Of a stretch of 64,000 bases of DNA, positions 11,436 to 25,000 are shown one piece after another. The DNA is from Planococcus citri. Its lineage: Eukaryota > Arthropoda > Insecta > Hemiptera > Pseudococcidae. The translations under genes were made by a program, and so were the position numbers. The stretch lies in the NCBI RefSeq assembly GCF_950023065.1, contig NC_088678.1:38678580-38742579 (forward strand), in the 5' to 3' direction. Every line of letters begins with the position of its first letter. The stretch's first letter is position 1. The notes below the pieces were generated by a model. It was given only the letters and a program-made list of their open reading frames with translations. It searched no databases and was not told the origin of the DNA.

Positions 11436-13005
11436 AGGTAAAGAAGGAAAGTGCAAGTTCTTTTAAAATTAAAAGAATGTTCAAAATCACTCATGAAGGT
11501 TTTGAAAAATACAAGTTGCGAGTAACATTTTTGTGAAAATTTCAATCTTACGAGAACTAAAACTACCTATCCGAGAAAATTATGTGGCCGAGCATTATTT
11601 TATTTTCTGTTTAGACTCCTCTCTCCTCCTCTTTCATTTAAAAATCAAAAAAACTGGGGATTTTTTCATTTTGGGATGAGATGAGTTTAAGTGATTATTG
11701 TTAATATCGAGTTGAAAAAAAAATAACAGTAAGTAATGAAATCATTTAGAAACTGTACCTACCTACTTGTAATACGAGTATAACGACTTTTTCAATTTTA
11801 AATAAACTATTGTAGAATAATTGCCCTTAGATGAATTTTGAAATAAACGTTAATTGATTCACTGAAAACATTATCTAGGTATGCATAATACAGATACGAC
11901 TTTTTTTTTTAATGTTTTGACAATTTTGAAAAACCCTTACTTATAACCAAGTTTTGACATTTAAAATTAGCCCCACTTTCACGTACTGCGAATTCTTGTC
12001 TCGAGACGTTCTCGGCGGCAGTGTTAGCTCTCAAGGTGTTTGTTTCTGCAGTGAAAATTTTCCTATAAATTTTTCATTCCGCAATTTTTTCCCCAAGTGT
12101 TGAGAATTTTTCAATGTCGCGACAATTCATAATGTAGACTAGATATACTCGATTACATTAAAATGTCAGCGTTTCGGACGAAATTATTTATCGGTCGTAA
12201 AAACACGCCTAAGGGTGGAAGATGTTGCAAGGGCGGATGTTTATGAAACGAATCCTCGCCGGGAATTTAATTTACAGCTAAAATTATTCATTCATCGGAA
12301 AATATATTATAGAGGTTTTATTATGTTGTTATATCAAATGGGTCGGTTAATCGAGGGCACGTGTGATAATATTTGATATACGGTATTAAAAAGGGATGCT
12401 TAAGACTTGGAAAAAGCATTCGCCCACTTGGGCTGGCGTGTTATGCCGGGATGAAAAATACACAGATAAATCCGCTTTATGTGCGACCGTCTATTGATCG
12501 AGGAAGAAGAACCGAGGAATTATCTCAAGAGCGACGGTTTTCGTTGACTTTAAAACTGATACCAGGAATTAAAACTGATACCAGGAATAGTGAACACGAC
12601 AAAGGATCGCGAGCTGTGCATAGTAAAAGAAGGGGTTCATTACGATTAATTTCTTATATCAATTACGCCGGCGAATGTGGCTGTCGCTAACTTGCTGGTG
12701 TGCTGTGGCTATTTAATAAAAAAGAATATGGTAAACTTACGCAATTGAAAGTCGGCCTTGACAGAGGCGGTGAAAAATGAGCACAAAAAAGTTAAATAAG
12801 AAAAGTTTTTTAAAAACATTGTCGTTTAAAAAGTTCTTAAGAAAAAAACTCCGGCTATATTTAGAATTCGAGTAAAAAAATGAACAAAAAGTAGTAACGC
12901 GAATAGCTCCGACGAATAATCTCATTAAACATGAGGAATTTTTGTAAAATATAAAACCTCAAAGCTCGAAGACCTTCTTTAAATACAGCTCATTGTTTGG
13001 ATTAC
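11436..13005. other. Non-coding stretch, no supported gene
   Basis: An open frame at 12,373-12,690 (plus) is 105 codons long. It starts at a non-ATG codon, has no splice context I trust, and crosses a tandem 18-bp duplication (AAACTGATACCAGGAATT). I do not call it a gene. A donor-like GC|GTAAGT on the minus strand at about 12,742 has no convincing exon in front of it. Confidence 0.4.
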
Positions 13006-13196
13006 CTTGGTGACGTCGTCGAGCAGTTCGAGAAAAACTTGGGGAACCAGAAATTTCCTCTGTAGGCATCGAAATGGAACGATTTTGCATATATGGAGTC
13101 GCTTCTACCGCTTGCTGCGCTGCTTCGTGATGTCGTGCGGCGTGCCGGATTTTGACGGATAAATTTTCCGTAACGGTGGCGTTTATGTTTTCATCT
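13006..13196 (-). CDS. Possible internal exon, unknown protein
   Basis: On the minus strand the sequence CTTTATACCATCTAG looks like an acceptor. It is followed by 191 nt open in one frame and ends CACCAAG|GTAATC, a fair donor. The predicted segment begins DENINATVTENLSVKIRHAA and ends SFSRTARRRHQ. It is rich in polar residues, has no low-complexity tract and no recognisable domain. GC and CpG content is visibly higher than in the flanks, which is why I list it. Its end phase (1) would fit the JHBP-like exon at 5.8 kb, but the sequence does not look like a secretory N-terminus, so I would not join them. It could equally be a chance frame. Confidence 0.3.
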
Positions 13197-16100
13197 CTAG
13201 ATGGTATAAAGCAAGGTATTCGTCTGCGTAAGTTGTTCGTATGTATAATCAATCAAAGTTAAACGTAAAGTTTTGCCCGAAGAACCTTTCATGTTTGCAA
13301 ATCACTTCGTCGTCTGCGAGCTGCGACTAAGGCGACACCGTCGAGCCAAAATACATATTATCAGATTAACTTTACTTCCCTCCAATTAAATCCGTGCACC
13401 CTACGAAGACTAGGCTTATATATATCGAATGGGTACGTTTTCTCACGGTTTTGATACTTAGACTTACGCGAACTCGCACACTCACACAGAAACGACAAGT
13501 CAATGTGTCAAAAAAGCTTTCAACCTAAAGCTTCCAATGGCTTGAGAAAAAATTTCCTCCTGGAGGCGTAAATATGTACCTATGCAGTTTTCAAAACGAC
13601 AAATCGCCTAGACTCGTCAGGTTATTTGCCCCAACTCAGATGTCATTGTTTGGTTTCAGTTTTCATCTTCCTATTCTTCTCGAAACCATTTTATTTTTAA
13701 ATATTTGCAAAATGTCATCAAGTTCTGCTCCAGTTAGAATGTTTTTCTTCCATTTTAGCAAATGTTTCCGAATTATTCAACAGGTTATTCCAAATACGCA
13801 TTTCATATCTAAAGAATTTTTTTAAAAAATCTATCTACAAAAGTCTAAATTCTTAGGTGAAAAAATCCTGTTTTTTTTAAATTTTGAAAATATCGTTTCA
13901 GTTGAAAAGAATTTAATTAAGTACTTGACAGAAATGTTTTGACTTGACATTCAGTATAGGTCAATGCATTTTCTCAGATTACAATGATTTTTTGAGTGGT
14001 TACGAAATTAAAAAAGTTGAGACTTCTTAAGTGGGTTCAGAAGTCGTAAACCTCTGTTTGAGGAATTTCAAATGGAATAAACAAAAGATTTAAAGCTCAA
14101 AATTGGTTGTTAGAATGTGAATAAGCTCGAATTTAAATTTTCAGTGTAAAACTCAACTTTTCATGCTATTTAGAAACTGATTTTCAAGATGGGATATCGA
14201 CATCCTACCCTTAGATGCTTCCTCGGGCCACCATTTCGATATGAGAGTTGAGAACTAAGTATGAAAGGGGAGGGGGTATAAGAATTATCAGTTATCCAAG
14301 AGTAAATCTTTCAAAATTCGTTGAACTGGTAGCTGAGCTCATCTAAAGATAGACCCCCTCAATTTTTTTCAAAAATTGAAAATCTCTGAAAAAATTTACG
14401 TAAGTATTACTCGTAAAAAATTATTTTGCCAGATAATTTTTTCATCAATTTTTGTAAAATACATATACCTACTTATTAGATACCAACCTGTTTTTTCAAT
14501 TTTCTGTTTATGTTTTTTTTTCTTTTTTTTTAATGCAAAAAACTTTGTTCTTTCAGCACTTTAATTGAAATTTTCAATGATTTGAATGTCTTGTTTTTTG
14601 AGTGCAAGTTTAAAAACATACTCAAAACATTTTAACCAAATACTTAGTTTTGTCAATTTTTCATACTTATTAATTTTTCGAATAATTTTTTCATTACTGA
14701 TATCATGAAAGTGCGTATTCCCACTCCTGCGTTGACGCACGAAAGCAGCTCTTTTATTGGCAACGCGAGAAGTATTGTTCCGTGCGTTTACGAAGACTGA
14801 AAAGTTACTTTTCGGCCCTAGGACTAAAATTAACTTGAAGTGCGCATGCGCGTACGGTGCTAGAAACACGTTTTCATGATACCACGTAATGAAAAATATC
14901 TTACAATGCAAGCACCGAGTGAGCATTTCGGTGCTTGTATTGTAATATACTATTGGTGAATAGTTTCAAAAAACTTCTTTAATTTCTATTTACATTTTTT
15001 CGTTTCATTTTTTTTTTTTTTGGATGAAAAATCTTTATTTTGGATTCTTTTAGCGTTTATTTCTAAGTGAGAGAAATAAACAAGGTCTTTTCCTCTTGTT
15101 TCTTTGTTTTGTGGGTACCTGATGAAATTCTAATTAGCTATGTGGACCAATAATTATCTTTAACCTACGAATATTTCATAGAATTGCATTTCAGAAATTT
15201 TTAAAATGAAAACCAATTTTGAAAAATTCCAAAGTTTTTAAATTGGAATTTGAATTCACGTCAATTTTATTTTCTGAAAGTTCAGGTCTGATATTATTTA
15301 TTTCATTTTTTTATCCTCTTTCCCCTCGTTTTTAAAATTCATCTATTTTGATTAGTGTGACGACGTGAGATCATCAGAAGTGGACTCAGTTTTCCTTTTC
15401 GGGATGGTGAAAATATTTGGAACAAATTGAGGTCAAGTTTTCCGGCAATAAAAAGTGTTTGGTTAAAAAAGGTTGCGTTGGTTAGTGAAGTACATACGTA
15501 CCTAATATGAGTTCAAACATGTAAAAAATATTCATCCTAAGTATACCTGTGGAAATATCCAATAATTCTTCCAAGAAGTACTATTTCTTATAGTAAATTC
15601 AAGTTGAAGAAGATCTGCTGTGTAAGTAATTCAAATTCGTACATTAATTAAAGACGTAGGTTTACCTTTGAGAATTAAAAGCTTAAGGTTCAGCTATCTT
15701 TCAACATTGACCTAGTAAAGAAGCTCGATGAAAATTAGCGGTGAGTGACTTTTTTCCCCAAAGAACGTTTTACATTCGGAAATGGAGCGATTTTCCCCTT
15801 CATTTATTCATTTTTCCAAATGTCAGCAGGTATTTTTTTTCTCATCCGAGATTGTTTTTTATAAACTTAATTAAGGCGTTGCTCTAATTTTTTATTCGTT
15901 TCTTTTTTCGCTCGTCGAATCCTGTAGTATAAGTATTTTATTTCCAATGCTGTGTTTGAAGATGAGGGAGAAACCTGTCAAAAGTATCAACATTTTTTTT
16001 TCATTTTATGAGATGATTTAAATTTAAGTATAAATACAGGTAAGCTGTCAATGTGTTGACTTTTTACCCAACTGGAATTTCTGAAGTGATGTTTATTGTA

Positions 16101-18657
16101 AAAATAAAAATAAAAAGTCTTCAATGATTTATCCACATTTCCAGATTACGTTCGTCTAAATTTTGAAACAATTTCTAACCATTATCTACCAAAAAATATC
16201 TCACTTTCTCTCTCACTTACAGTACAGTTTGAAAAATCCATTACCAATGCATTTCAACATTTCTACTTTTTTCTCTTCGTAGGTAATTTTTTTTTCTTTT
16301 TTCACTTCTCCTTTTCTCGTTCATCTTTCATTAAAGAACTTCACTATAAAGAATTTATTACGTTGCGAATTTTCAAAGGTGTACCTATATACCTAGTATT
16401 CTTTTGGTGAGCTTTGTTGTGGTATGATGTTGAAAGTAAAAGCTTTCTTCAACTTAAACATAATTCTTGGCGGTGTTTTGAATTGTTCCTTTATGATACG
16501 AGTTTTGTTTCAAAGTTTTTAGGTGATCTGTTTTATTTCTGTTTTTTTCTCGGTACTTTGGCAAACACGTGCGGAAATATCGACATAGCAGGTTTTCCTT
16601 ATATTATTGGCTTTCTTTTTTTTTCGTTCTAATCTATTTTTTATCGTGTTATTTTTCCTCCTTTTTTTACTGTCTGCTTTTGTTTTTTACTTATTTAATC
16701 TTTAAAATCTGTTTTTACTCGGCACCGTTTTCCATTGATCGTTTTTTTTTTTCAAACCGATGTTTGTTACTTTCGAGTGGATTCTTATCTTTTTAAGTGC
16801 TGTTTTCAATGTTACCAAGTTACGAAGGAGTTTTTTTTTTTTTTTTTACTTCTGTGTAGGAAAAGTGTTTAAACGAGACTGATGTTGCGCTTTCGAATAA
16901 TAAATTTTTCGCTGCGGTTTCCTGATATGTAAATAATTCCTCCGGCTAAGAGTTGGGTTTTCTTGTATAACATGTGGCGAAAAAATTAATTTAAAAATAA
17001 GCCAACTCTGCGGAACTAGGATGCGGCTTTTAATTTGAATCTATTTTTAAAACTATTCTATCAAATCAATCGTAAATAATTGCTTTCAAAATGTTTTTAA
17101 TCGCGACGTTAGACATTTTAGAAACACTCGTTGTTCTCTGGAATTTCGAAAATTTTCATCATCATTATCTATTATTTTTATCAACACCCATCTTGTACTC
17201 GTGTAAAAGAAAAATGAACAAGGATTGGAAAAATTGGAAAATTACTGCAAAAGACGAGTGAAAAAATTCCGGAAAGATTTTCACCTCTCAACATTACTTT
17301 TAAGCAGATAACAATGTGCTGAAATATCACAAAGGGATTTTCGAATGTTTGATAAAAACTAGGTACCTAATAACTTCGACCTAGAATACCATATGATTAT
17401 TAAATACGTAGGTAGACAGTAGACACCAAAGACCACGGCTTAGTCAGCAAAAAAAAACATAATTCTGTGGCTTGCAAATCTTCACGATTAGAATCCACCA
17501 CACAGTTAGAAAAAAAATCAAGGAACTGAAATAAATTGAAGCTGACGTTCTAGTCGTTTGCGATTCGTATACTCAAAGTATTTGTGATGTAGTACGTGGT
17601 TAAAAATTTGCTCTATATTTTGAGCCTTTTATTGTGTGATGTTTGCCGATTGGAAAAATAAAGTTTCCTTGGAAACAAGTAATTCTATCAAGTTACTCGA
17701 AAAGTAAATATGAATTCCGGCGAGTAAGTTACCTGCTACGTTACGGATAATAAAGGTCAAACAATTCGTAATAGGTGTACCTCTTATGCCTATTACGGTT
17801 GATAAACAAAATGTTAATAATTTTGTCGCAGTGACCTACGATGACGCGACAATATGGGGGAAAAAATTCAATTATTTTACCGCAAACACCTTACATGCTT
17901 ACGTACATTAGGTGGAATTTATATTCGTAGAGCAAATGTTCCAACATGTAACGAGCTTCCTAAAAGAATAAAGAGGAAAGGGGAAGAGTATATGCACTAA
18001 AAGTTTACCCTGTGCTTTTTAATGGTGGTTTTGTGTCATCAAAAACAGCTGCGGTAAATGTAACATATTTTTTGCAACCATGTCACCATGTGAAAAAAAT
18101 TTCACCCCAATTAACCACTTGTATGATGTACCTAGCGGAAAACATCCCTCGTCAACTCTACCTTTCAACCTCTCCATCCTTCCATTATGCACCGCACGTC
18201 GCGCCACCATTCCCCGCGCATTTCATCATTTCCCAGTTCGCTTTTTATCAAACTAGGTGGAAAATTTTTACGTACAGTTTTATTTTTTTTTCCTTTTCTC
18301 GGTGCGATGTCGTGGAAATATTCTCTTAATAGAAATGTTTACCGCGGTGTTTTTTCTTTTCAACTTGTTATAAAATCGCATAGTATACATGGTCGCGAGT
18401 TAATTCGAATGTAAAGACGTAAAGTATCTAAATCCACTTGTCTGACTGATTAATTGCATAGTAATTTACGCCACATAAGGACAATCACGATAATGATACC
18501 GTTAATATCGTATTTTAATTATTATCTGGGGAACGCTAGCGAAGGCAAAGTGTTTAAGGAAATAGCCTACATGATAACGGCTTTCTACGTCAATAATGTC
18601 TTGTTTCTGAAACAAAATACGTATTTTCATTGTGCCTCGTGTTATTTATACGAGTAA
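13197..18657. other. Non-coding stretch, no gene seen
   Basis: Long poly-T-rich sequence. It includes an 18-bp hairpin at 14,901-14,945 and a weak inverted pair (ATCATGAAAGTGCGT near 14,700 and its relative near 14,875). The minus-strand frame at 14,561-14,926 overlaps these repeats and is not convincing. No exon was recognised. Confidence 0.4.
14901..14945. repeat. 18-bp hairpin, pre-miRNA-like size
   Basis: The arms 14,901-14,918 (TTACAATGCAAGCACCGA) and 14,928-14,945 (TCGGTGCTTGTATTGTAA) pair with a single G:T wobble position in RNA, around a 9-nt loop. Pairing continues only patchily outside. The stem is short for a canonical pre-miRNA, so a small repeat origin is as likely as an RNA gene. 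Confidence 0.6.
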
Positions 18658-19022
18658 ATGAATCGGTTTGAATAGAAAGGTATGTATTAAGTTCACTTTT
18701 TCAGGTTTTCAAGAAACACAAAAAACTAATTAATTCAAAAATCAAATAGTTTCTTCGGGGAAAATCCCTTTTGATTGGTGAAAGAGGACCCCAAAACACG
18801 ATTTTTAACCCAATCGCGAAAAAAATATATTCGCATTCGACGGAACCACGGCGGCTGATTTAAAAAAAAGTGACCTATACCCTTTTCTTTATTCCGAATT
18901 ACCAACAATTTCTCTGTTTTCATTCAGACTCGATTGAAACTTATGTCTAGCAATATCAGTGAAAAAGTGAAAACTGCCAAAAGTGGATTTATTCCTTTTC
19001 TATTCTCATCGATTCGATTTTA
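18658..19022. mobile_element. Inverted-repeat element, family GAATGGATGAGAATAGAAA, copy 2
   Basis: The left end (AATCGGTTTGAATAGAAAGG, about 18,661) and right end (CCTTTTCTATTCTCATCGAT, ending near 19,020) are inverted relatives of each other. The interior matches the copy at 1,731-2,376 in the same order. About 365 bp, without the extra segment carried by copy 1, so it gives the empty-site structure for that insertion. No coding capacity. Confidence 0.6.
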
Positions 19023-22000
19023 ATTCTAGAAATTTTGAAAATCTCACTATATTTTTCAAAGTGCTAATTTCCTTATTAGAAATTGCTCAAAATGTTTTCT
19101 TTCAGAATTGTCCATTGAAAATAGGATGATTATTAGAATAGAGTGGAAAAAAACATCCTGGATCTGGACGAAAATTGGCGAGGATTTTTTTTTTTAGGGT
19201 TCAAAATTACGAATATACAGGGAGCTTATTTCAACTTTTTCATCTTGATTATTGAATATACCCCAAAACGTTACGTTTGGCGAAAATCGCAAGTTTCTAG
19301 TTTTCCAGTGATTCCCAAAATATCGAAATTACAAAAAATTGAAAAATTGTATTTTTGAGTAGCCCTACCAGCGAAAAATTTTATTGAGCTCAAAATTTGG
19401 TAGGATGGAGGTTTTTCAGATACTAATAAACTGTAAAAAGCTTTTTAGCGAGGCTCGAAGAGGTATGCCCAAAATTGTGGATCCAAAATTTTCCAAAAAT
19501 CAACTCCCCCCCCCCATTTTTGTCCCCGACGGTCGAAAATAGAAAAATCTCCTCGCATAATGTTTATCAAGTTAAAACAGATATTTTACGCTAAAAAAGT
19601 TTTTGAAAAAAATACTCACAATCAGTGGTTCCTAAAATTATTTTTATATTCAAAACTTTGGGAACCTCTCGAGCCCAAAAATGGTCGTTTTGGGTTAACT
19701 AACCACGGATTCGTATTTGGAACATTTTGTTACAGCATTTTAAGAGTGGTTGAGTCGATAACTAGGTGGTGCCAAAAAATGGTCTTATCGTAACCTCTCC
19801 TTTTGTTATGATTTTTTTTTCTTATCTTAAAATTTAAAGAGTTTTTAAAGCTCAAAAATTGTAAATCTAATGGCATTTTAAGCAATTTGAAAATAAAAAA
19901 TGATCATAACAAAATTTGTTTATTTTTTGACGTAGTATTTATTTTCACATTAGTTTTTTTCATTGCGGTTTTTTAAAATTAAAAATCATTTGTAGCCCTT
20001 TTAATTTGCAAGTTGGGCAAAAATTCATAATAGGTAAGTAATTTTGTTCATTTTTCAAAATATTACCGACCCCCATGGTCAAAATTGGATTTTGGCTCTT
20101 GGATTTTGAAAGTGTATTCTGCCCCTTCAATTTTGAAGATAGGTCACACCTTCACATGAACTAAGAACTCTCTTTGGCATTGGGTTTAGACGTGATGATA
20201 ATGAGAAAAAATCAAAAATATCCAATTTTGTCAAAATTACAGTATGACATATTTCAAATTGATATTAGTTTATACTTACTTACATGAATGTTAGTCCAAA
20301 ATTGGTGTTCTAAACAGAGGGGGGGGGATGGGTACCTAAAATGGTGTGATTCAATCTTTTAAAATGAAAATGATGAAACATGGAAAAAATTTGTGAATTT
20401 GGTGCCAATTCAAGTTGATGGCGTTGATGTCTTTCATGGTGTATTGTGAGGGGGAAAAAATGACCAAGTAATCAAAATTGACCACTTTTGATGATTTTCG
20501 ATGGAAATGTCAATTTCGTCCTGTTTGGAGTGTTGGAGGTGATCCAGCGATCTGGTAAAGGTGATCTTGTCTTCCACAAGGACCATCTTCTACTGGTTAT
20601 TTAAAAATCATTTCAGGGGGCTGATTCGCCATCCCTAACTCATGATGCTCATTGCGACCAGGTTGTGTATTTTTGGATTTTCTTCAGATTTTTCGCTGTT
20701 TGAAATATGTAGGTGATATTTTTTGGCGTTAAAATCAATTTTTGACACTTTTAGCCGTTAATATAACTAAATCTTTAATGCTCTGATTGGGTAGCCTTAA
20801 AAAATCCAAAAGTTTAGTCTATTATCTGAAACGAAAGTTGAATGATTGAAACACATGCTAAGTAGTTATACTCGGATCTTCTTAAAAATTTATACCTCTT
20901 ATTGGGCTGACAAAGTATAATTTTTCCAAGTAGGTATATAAGTACGTAAACCTCCTTTTTCACTACACGGAGCTAATAAAAAACAATTCTCTGTAAGAAA
21001 AAAATAGGTAGGTACAGAAAGAAAATGAAAATACCAATTCGTTTTTAAACACTTTGTACCTCTAAACAATTTTCTCATTTTTAAATTAATTTAAATAAGT
21101 ACATACGATGGTTTCTGAAAAAATGTGCAACTAACAGTAATTTTCTCGCCGTTTTGAAAAAACGCCGTTTCTCGCTCCATCTTTATCGCTTTGTTAATTG
21201 CACATTTCTTTGTTTCTATTTTTCAACTAAGTAAGTATTCAAAAGTAGTAAAAAAATTAACAATACGCCTTCGCCTTCGTTCTTAATAAACAGTAAATAA
21301 GTTCAAAAACACGCTCGAATGAAAATTGCGAGCGTGGAAAGCAGGTCGATAAAGAGGCAGCGGAAGAAAAAATATAAAAGGTATAACCAAATAATGATTT
21401 TAAATACCATCAAAAGGTACTCAACTAGGTAATACCCTTAATATTAATTATCGCCGGCAGTTAATGCGCCAAAACAATGTAGATACAAGTATAGAAGAAA
21501 ACTCTCTGTGTGTACCGACATTAAAAGTTTATTAGTCTTTATTTTATGCAGGTAGCTGCCTATTTATTGTCTGATGTGAAAAGTATAACGCCACTTTGCC
21601 ACCTCAACGTTGAGTTCAAAGATGAATAAAACTACTGGTTCGAGGCTGTGAGTTGAACTTTCAGCGCTTTCTTAAACGCATTGAACCCTTTCGGCGCAAT
21701 TCTGGTATAATTTTTCACGCTTCAAATTACAAGCTCGGGCTCGGCCGAGTTGATAAAATATTTCAAGTAATTCGTATCCTTATTCCTTTACTGTAAAAAG
21801 CGAACTAGATGAAGCATTAAAATCAGCTGCTTCGCAAATCAAACAGCAAAAAATGTGAGACTGAATGAAAAAAAAAGAATTAAATAATTATTTTATCGAG
21901 TAATGTCCGCTCATTACGCAGCAGGCACAGCTAGGTACCTTGAAATGAATTTTCTCTACCTCCGGAACAATTTTATCCTTTTGCAAATTAGATTCGAGTG

Positions 22001-25000
22001 AGAAACGAAGTGTAAAAAACGTCGAGACATTTGTCTCGTAGACAGAAATATCACGGGGAACGATCACGAAATTGGGATTTGAAAAAAGAGCTTTTTTCTC
22101 AAGTGTTATATGGGTGTTTTATTCGTGTTGTGTGTTCGGGTACAGTTTGTTTGTTTTGTTTTTTTTTTATTCGCACTTTTTATTTATCTTTAAATAGTAG
22201 AGATTTTTCAAATAGTAGAAAAATGCGTCGAGAGTTTGGCCCATTGGCACGACGATTTATACATTTTATATCGGATTAAAGAGCTGTTCGATTGAACGAT
22301 TGAATTCCAAACAAGTTTCATTCGAGTATGAATTTTTTTAAAGAACCACACAAGCTTTCAAAACAAAGCTACGAGTAATTTCTCCAATTCTACTTCCGGA
22401 TTTTGTAGGTATTTAATGATATCACTCTATTTAACCCAATATGTCGCTAGGTTATTTCAAAAGAATCAAGCTTTTGTGGTCACTACTACACAATGTTTGG
22501 GTCGTCGTTAACAAAAGAAGGACCAACTTACGTGTTCGTTTTATTTTACTCATCGAAGTGAAGTTAGGTTTATACAACGTGTATCATGTGAAAATACTAC
22601 TAATTTAATATTATACCATATTGTACGATACACAACAGAGATATAGTATTGCCTACCTATACGAATTGTACGATGTATACCTACCTATACGATCTGCGTG
22701 TAGGTACGCGAAGCACGTATCGTAACTTTTAAAGAGGATTCTCCAAAGGGTTGCAAATGCTCGTCGTCTTTGCGAATATTTCCTAAAGGCGAATTATATC
22801 GCTATCGCCATACGTAGCATCAATGATAAGCTATATCAAATACTTATTTTTAGCGCCGAAGTATCAAACATTTTATCGAATTATAGTATATTAGACGTGT
22901 CCTCGTTTTCCTCGTTTTATTTGTGTTTTTGTTTCTTTTTTACTGTCGTTTTCCTTCTTGTTTTCTTTGAAAGTAGATAGGGGTATTAGAATGTTATTTC
23001 ACAACACGGTGTTTCGAACAGGAAACGAAGGGTTGAAATTTTATTGCCGTAAAAAAAGACTCTTAAAACTGTTGAAACTGTTAATTTTTCCGCTTTAAAG
23101 CATTTCATTCATCTCGTGTTTTGCTGAATTAATTGAATATTTTCACTATCGCAAATGTCAACTACGTTTGAATTTTTTTATTCAAAATTCACTATCTAGA
23201 TTGTGTTTTTAAAATTGAATTCGTTATGTAATGTAAAAATTTTCAACAATAAGTAGATAAGTGTAGCGAGTAAAGAAAAGTTTGTTTAGGTACTTTTTAA
23301 ATTACTAAAAATGAAGGGAGAAATTAATCAATTTGATCCACAGATCTCACCTAATAAGTCAACTCAGTAATATTAAGTTGAATTTTTTTTTAAATTTGAA
23401 GAAATTACAGGCAAGGAGCTCTAAAAATTGAAAAAAAAAACCTAGAAGCGTCGAAATTGTTTCCAAAATTTCTATTTTAACCCTCCGGAAGGTCAAAGCT
23501 TCATTATCTTAATATTCGTTGAATTTAAATTAAACTTGTTGGCTGGGCCTTACAGCAAATAAATGGAAGATTCGAAATCAATAACGAATTGAAATACTCA
23601 GAACTCAATCTTCATGATCCCTGACAAAGGAAGTATTTCAACGAGCAGAAAATTTTCCGAGTAAGAGAGTGAAAAATCGAAAGATTTTCCAAAAATGCAC
23701 AACCTGACGTTGAATTCCAGATTCTGAATTTATCATTTTATTGAAAAATGAAAAATTTGATCAAATTGAAGTTATAAGCTGATTGTTAGTGTTTTTCGGC
23801 GATTCTCGAGCCTCCAGTAAATTTTTTGACTCTCCTGTTCAGGAAAAACTGTCATGGAAAATACCAAAATGAAATTTAGCGCCCATGAACTTGAACTTAC
23901 CGGCTGGTTCAAAATATCTAAAAAAAATTCCGGTGATTTCTTTGAGAAAAAAAAATTAAACATTTTTCAACGCTCCAAATTGATTATCATGGTTGTACTT
24001 CTGAGAGCCAGTCGTTTTGGAGACTCGAGCCTTTTTTTAAATTTTCTGTTATGGAAAAAAATCAACTACCTACCTTGGATTTGAACTGGCATGAAAAGGT
24101 TTTTCGTTGGATTAACAAGATCATAATAAAGACCACTGACATAGGTATAGGTACCTATTAAAGCTTATTGGGAATGAATTTCATTTTGGTACTTTTCATA
24201 GTCACATTTTCAAACCCGAAAAATTCGAAAATTCCCGGAGGCCTAAAAACGACTTAGAATCATTTCTTTTACCCAATTGATTCATGAGGTCAAAAATAGA
24301 GCAAGTACCAAACCCGTTCTCGGCTGATTTTTTTTCTAGGAAAATTAAACAAATTTGAATTTTTAAAAATACACCAAGAACAAAGCGTTCATTGGTTCTG
24401 ATGTCTTTTTGGAATTTCGACCTTTGGAATAATGATTTTTTTCAACTCGGAAATTCAAAAATCTGCTAGAGATATTAAAACGTATATTTTCAGTGCTCAA
24501 TAGTTATAAGCAATGGAAGAAGAGAAGTTAAGAGGTACCTAGCTAATTTTAGTCGAAACCGAATTTGAAATTTTTCTCTAATAAATTTGATTTTGTTATT
24601 TTTTAAAATTTTTGTTGAGTGTAGAGTTCCCTTTTAAAACTTTTGGGCAGATTGATTCCGATATCACATTTTTGGGATCCCAAATGAAATAATTTTCTTT
24701 GAGATAAATTTACATTAGCACACATATTTTGTCACCCAACATGAAAAGTTTCAAAATTTTGAGTACACTCTTCCCCGTCGCAATCACTCATGAGTTTGGG
24801 GGGAAATGGCCGAAAAATTAAATTATTGCTTACTCCCACCCCCCACCACCCTCCACCACCATATTTCAACTGAAAGCAAGTCGAGAAATTTCCAAAAATT
24901 TTGTAAAAAAGGTAGATAGTAAAAAGGTTAATTTTTAATTTTTATTCATTAAAAAAAAATTACTGTATGAAAAATCAGCTGAAACAGATTTTGAAAATCT

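Noticed and set aside
12373..12690. 105-codon plus-strand frame
   Set aside because: Non-ATG start, contains a tandem duplication, no motif, no splice sites or neighbours that support it.
14561..14926. 121-codon minus-strand frame
   Set aside because: Overlaps a weak inverted repeat and the hairpin, with no recognisable motif or splice signals.
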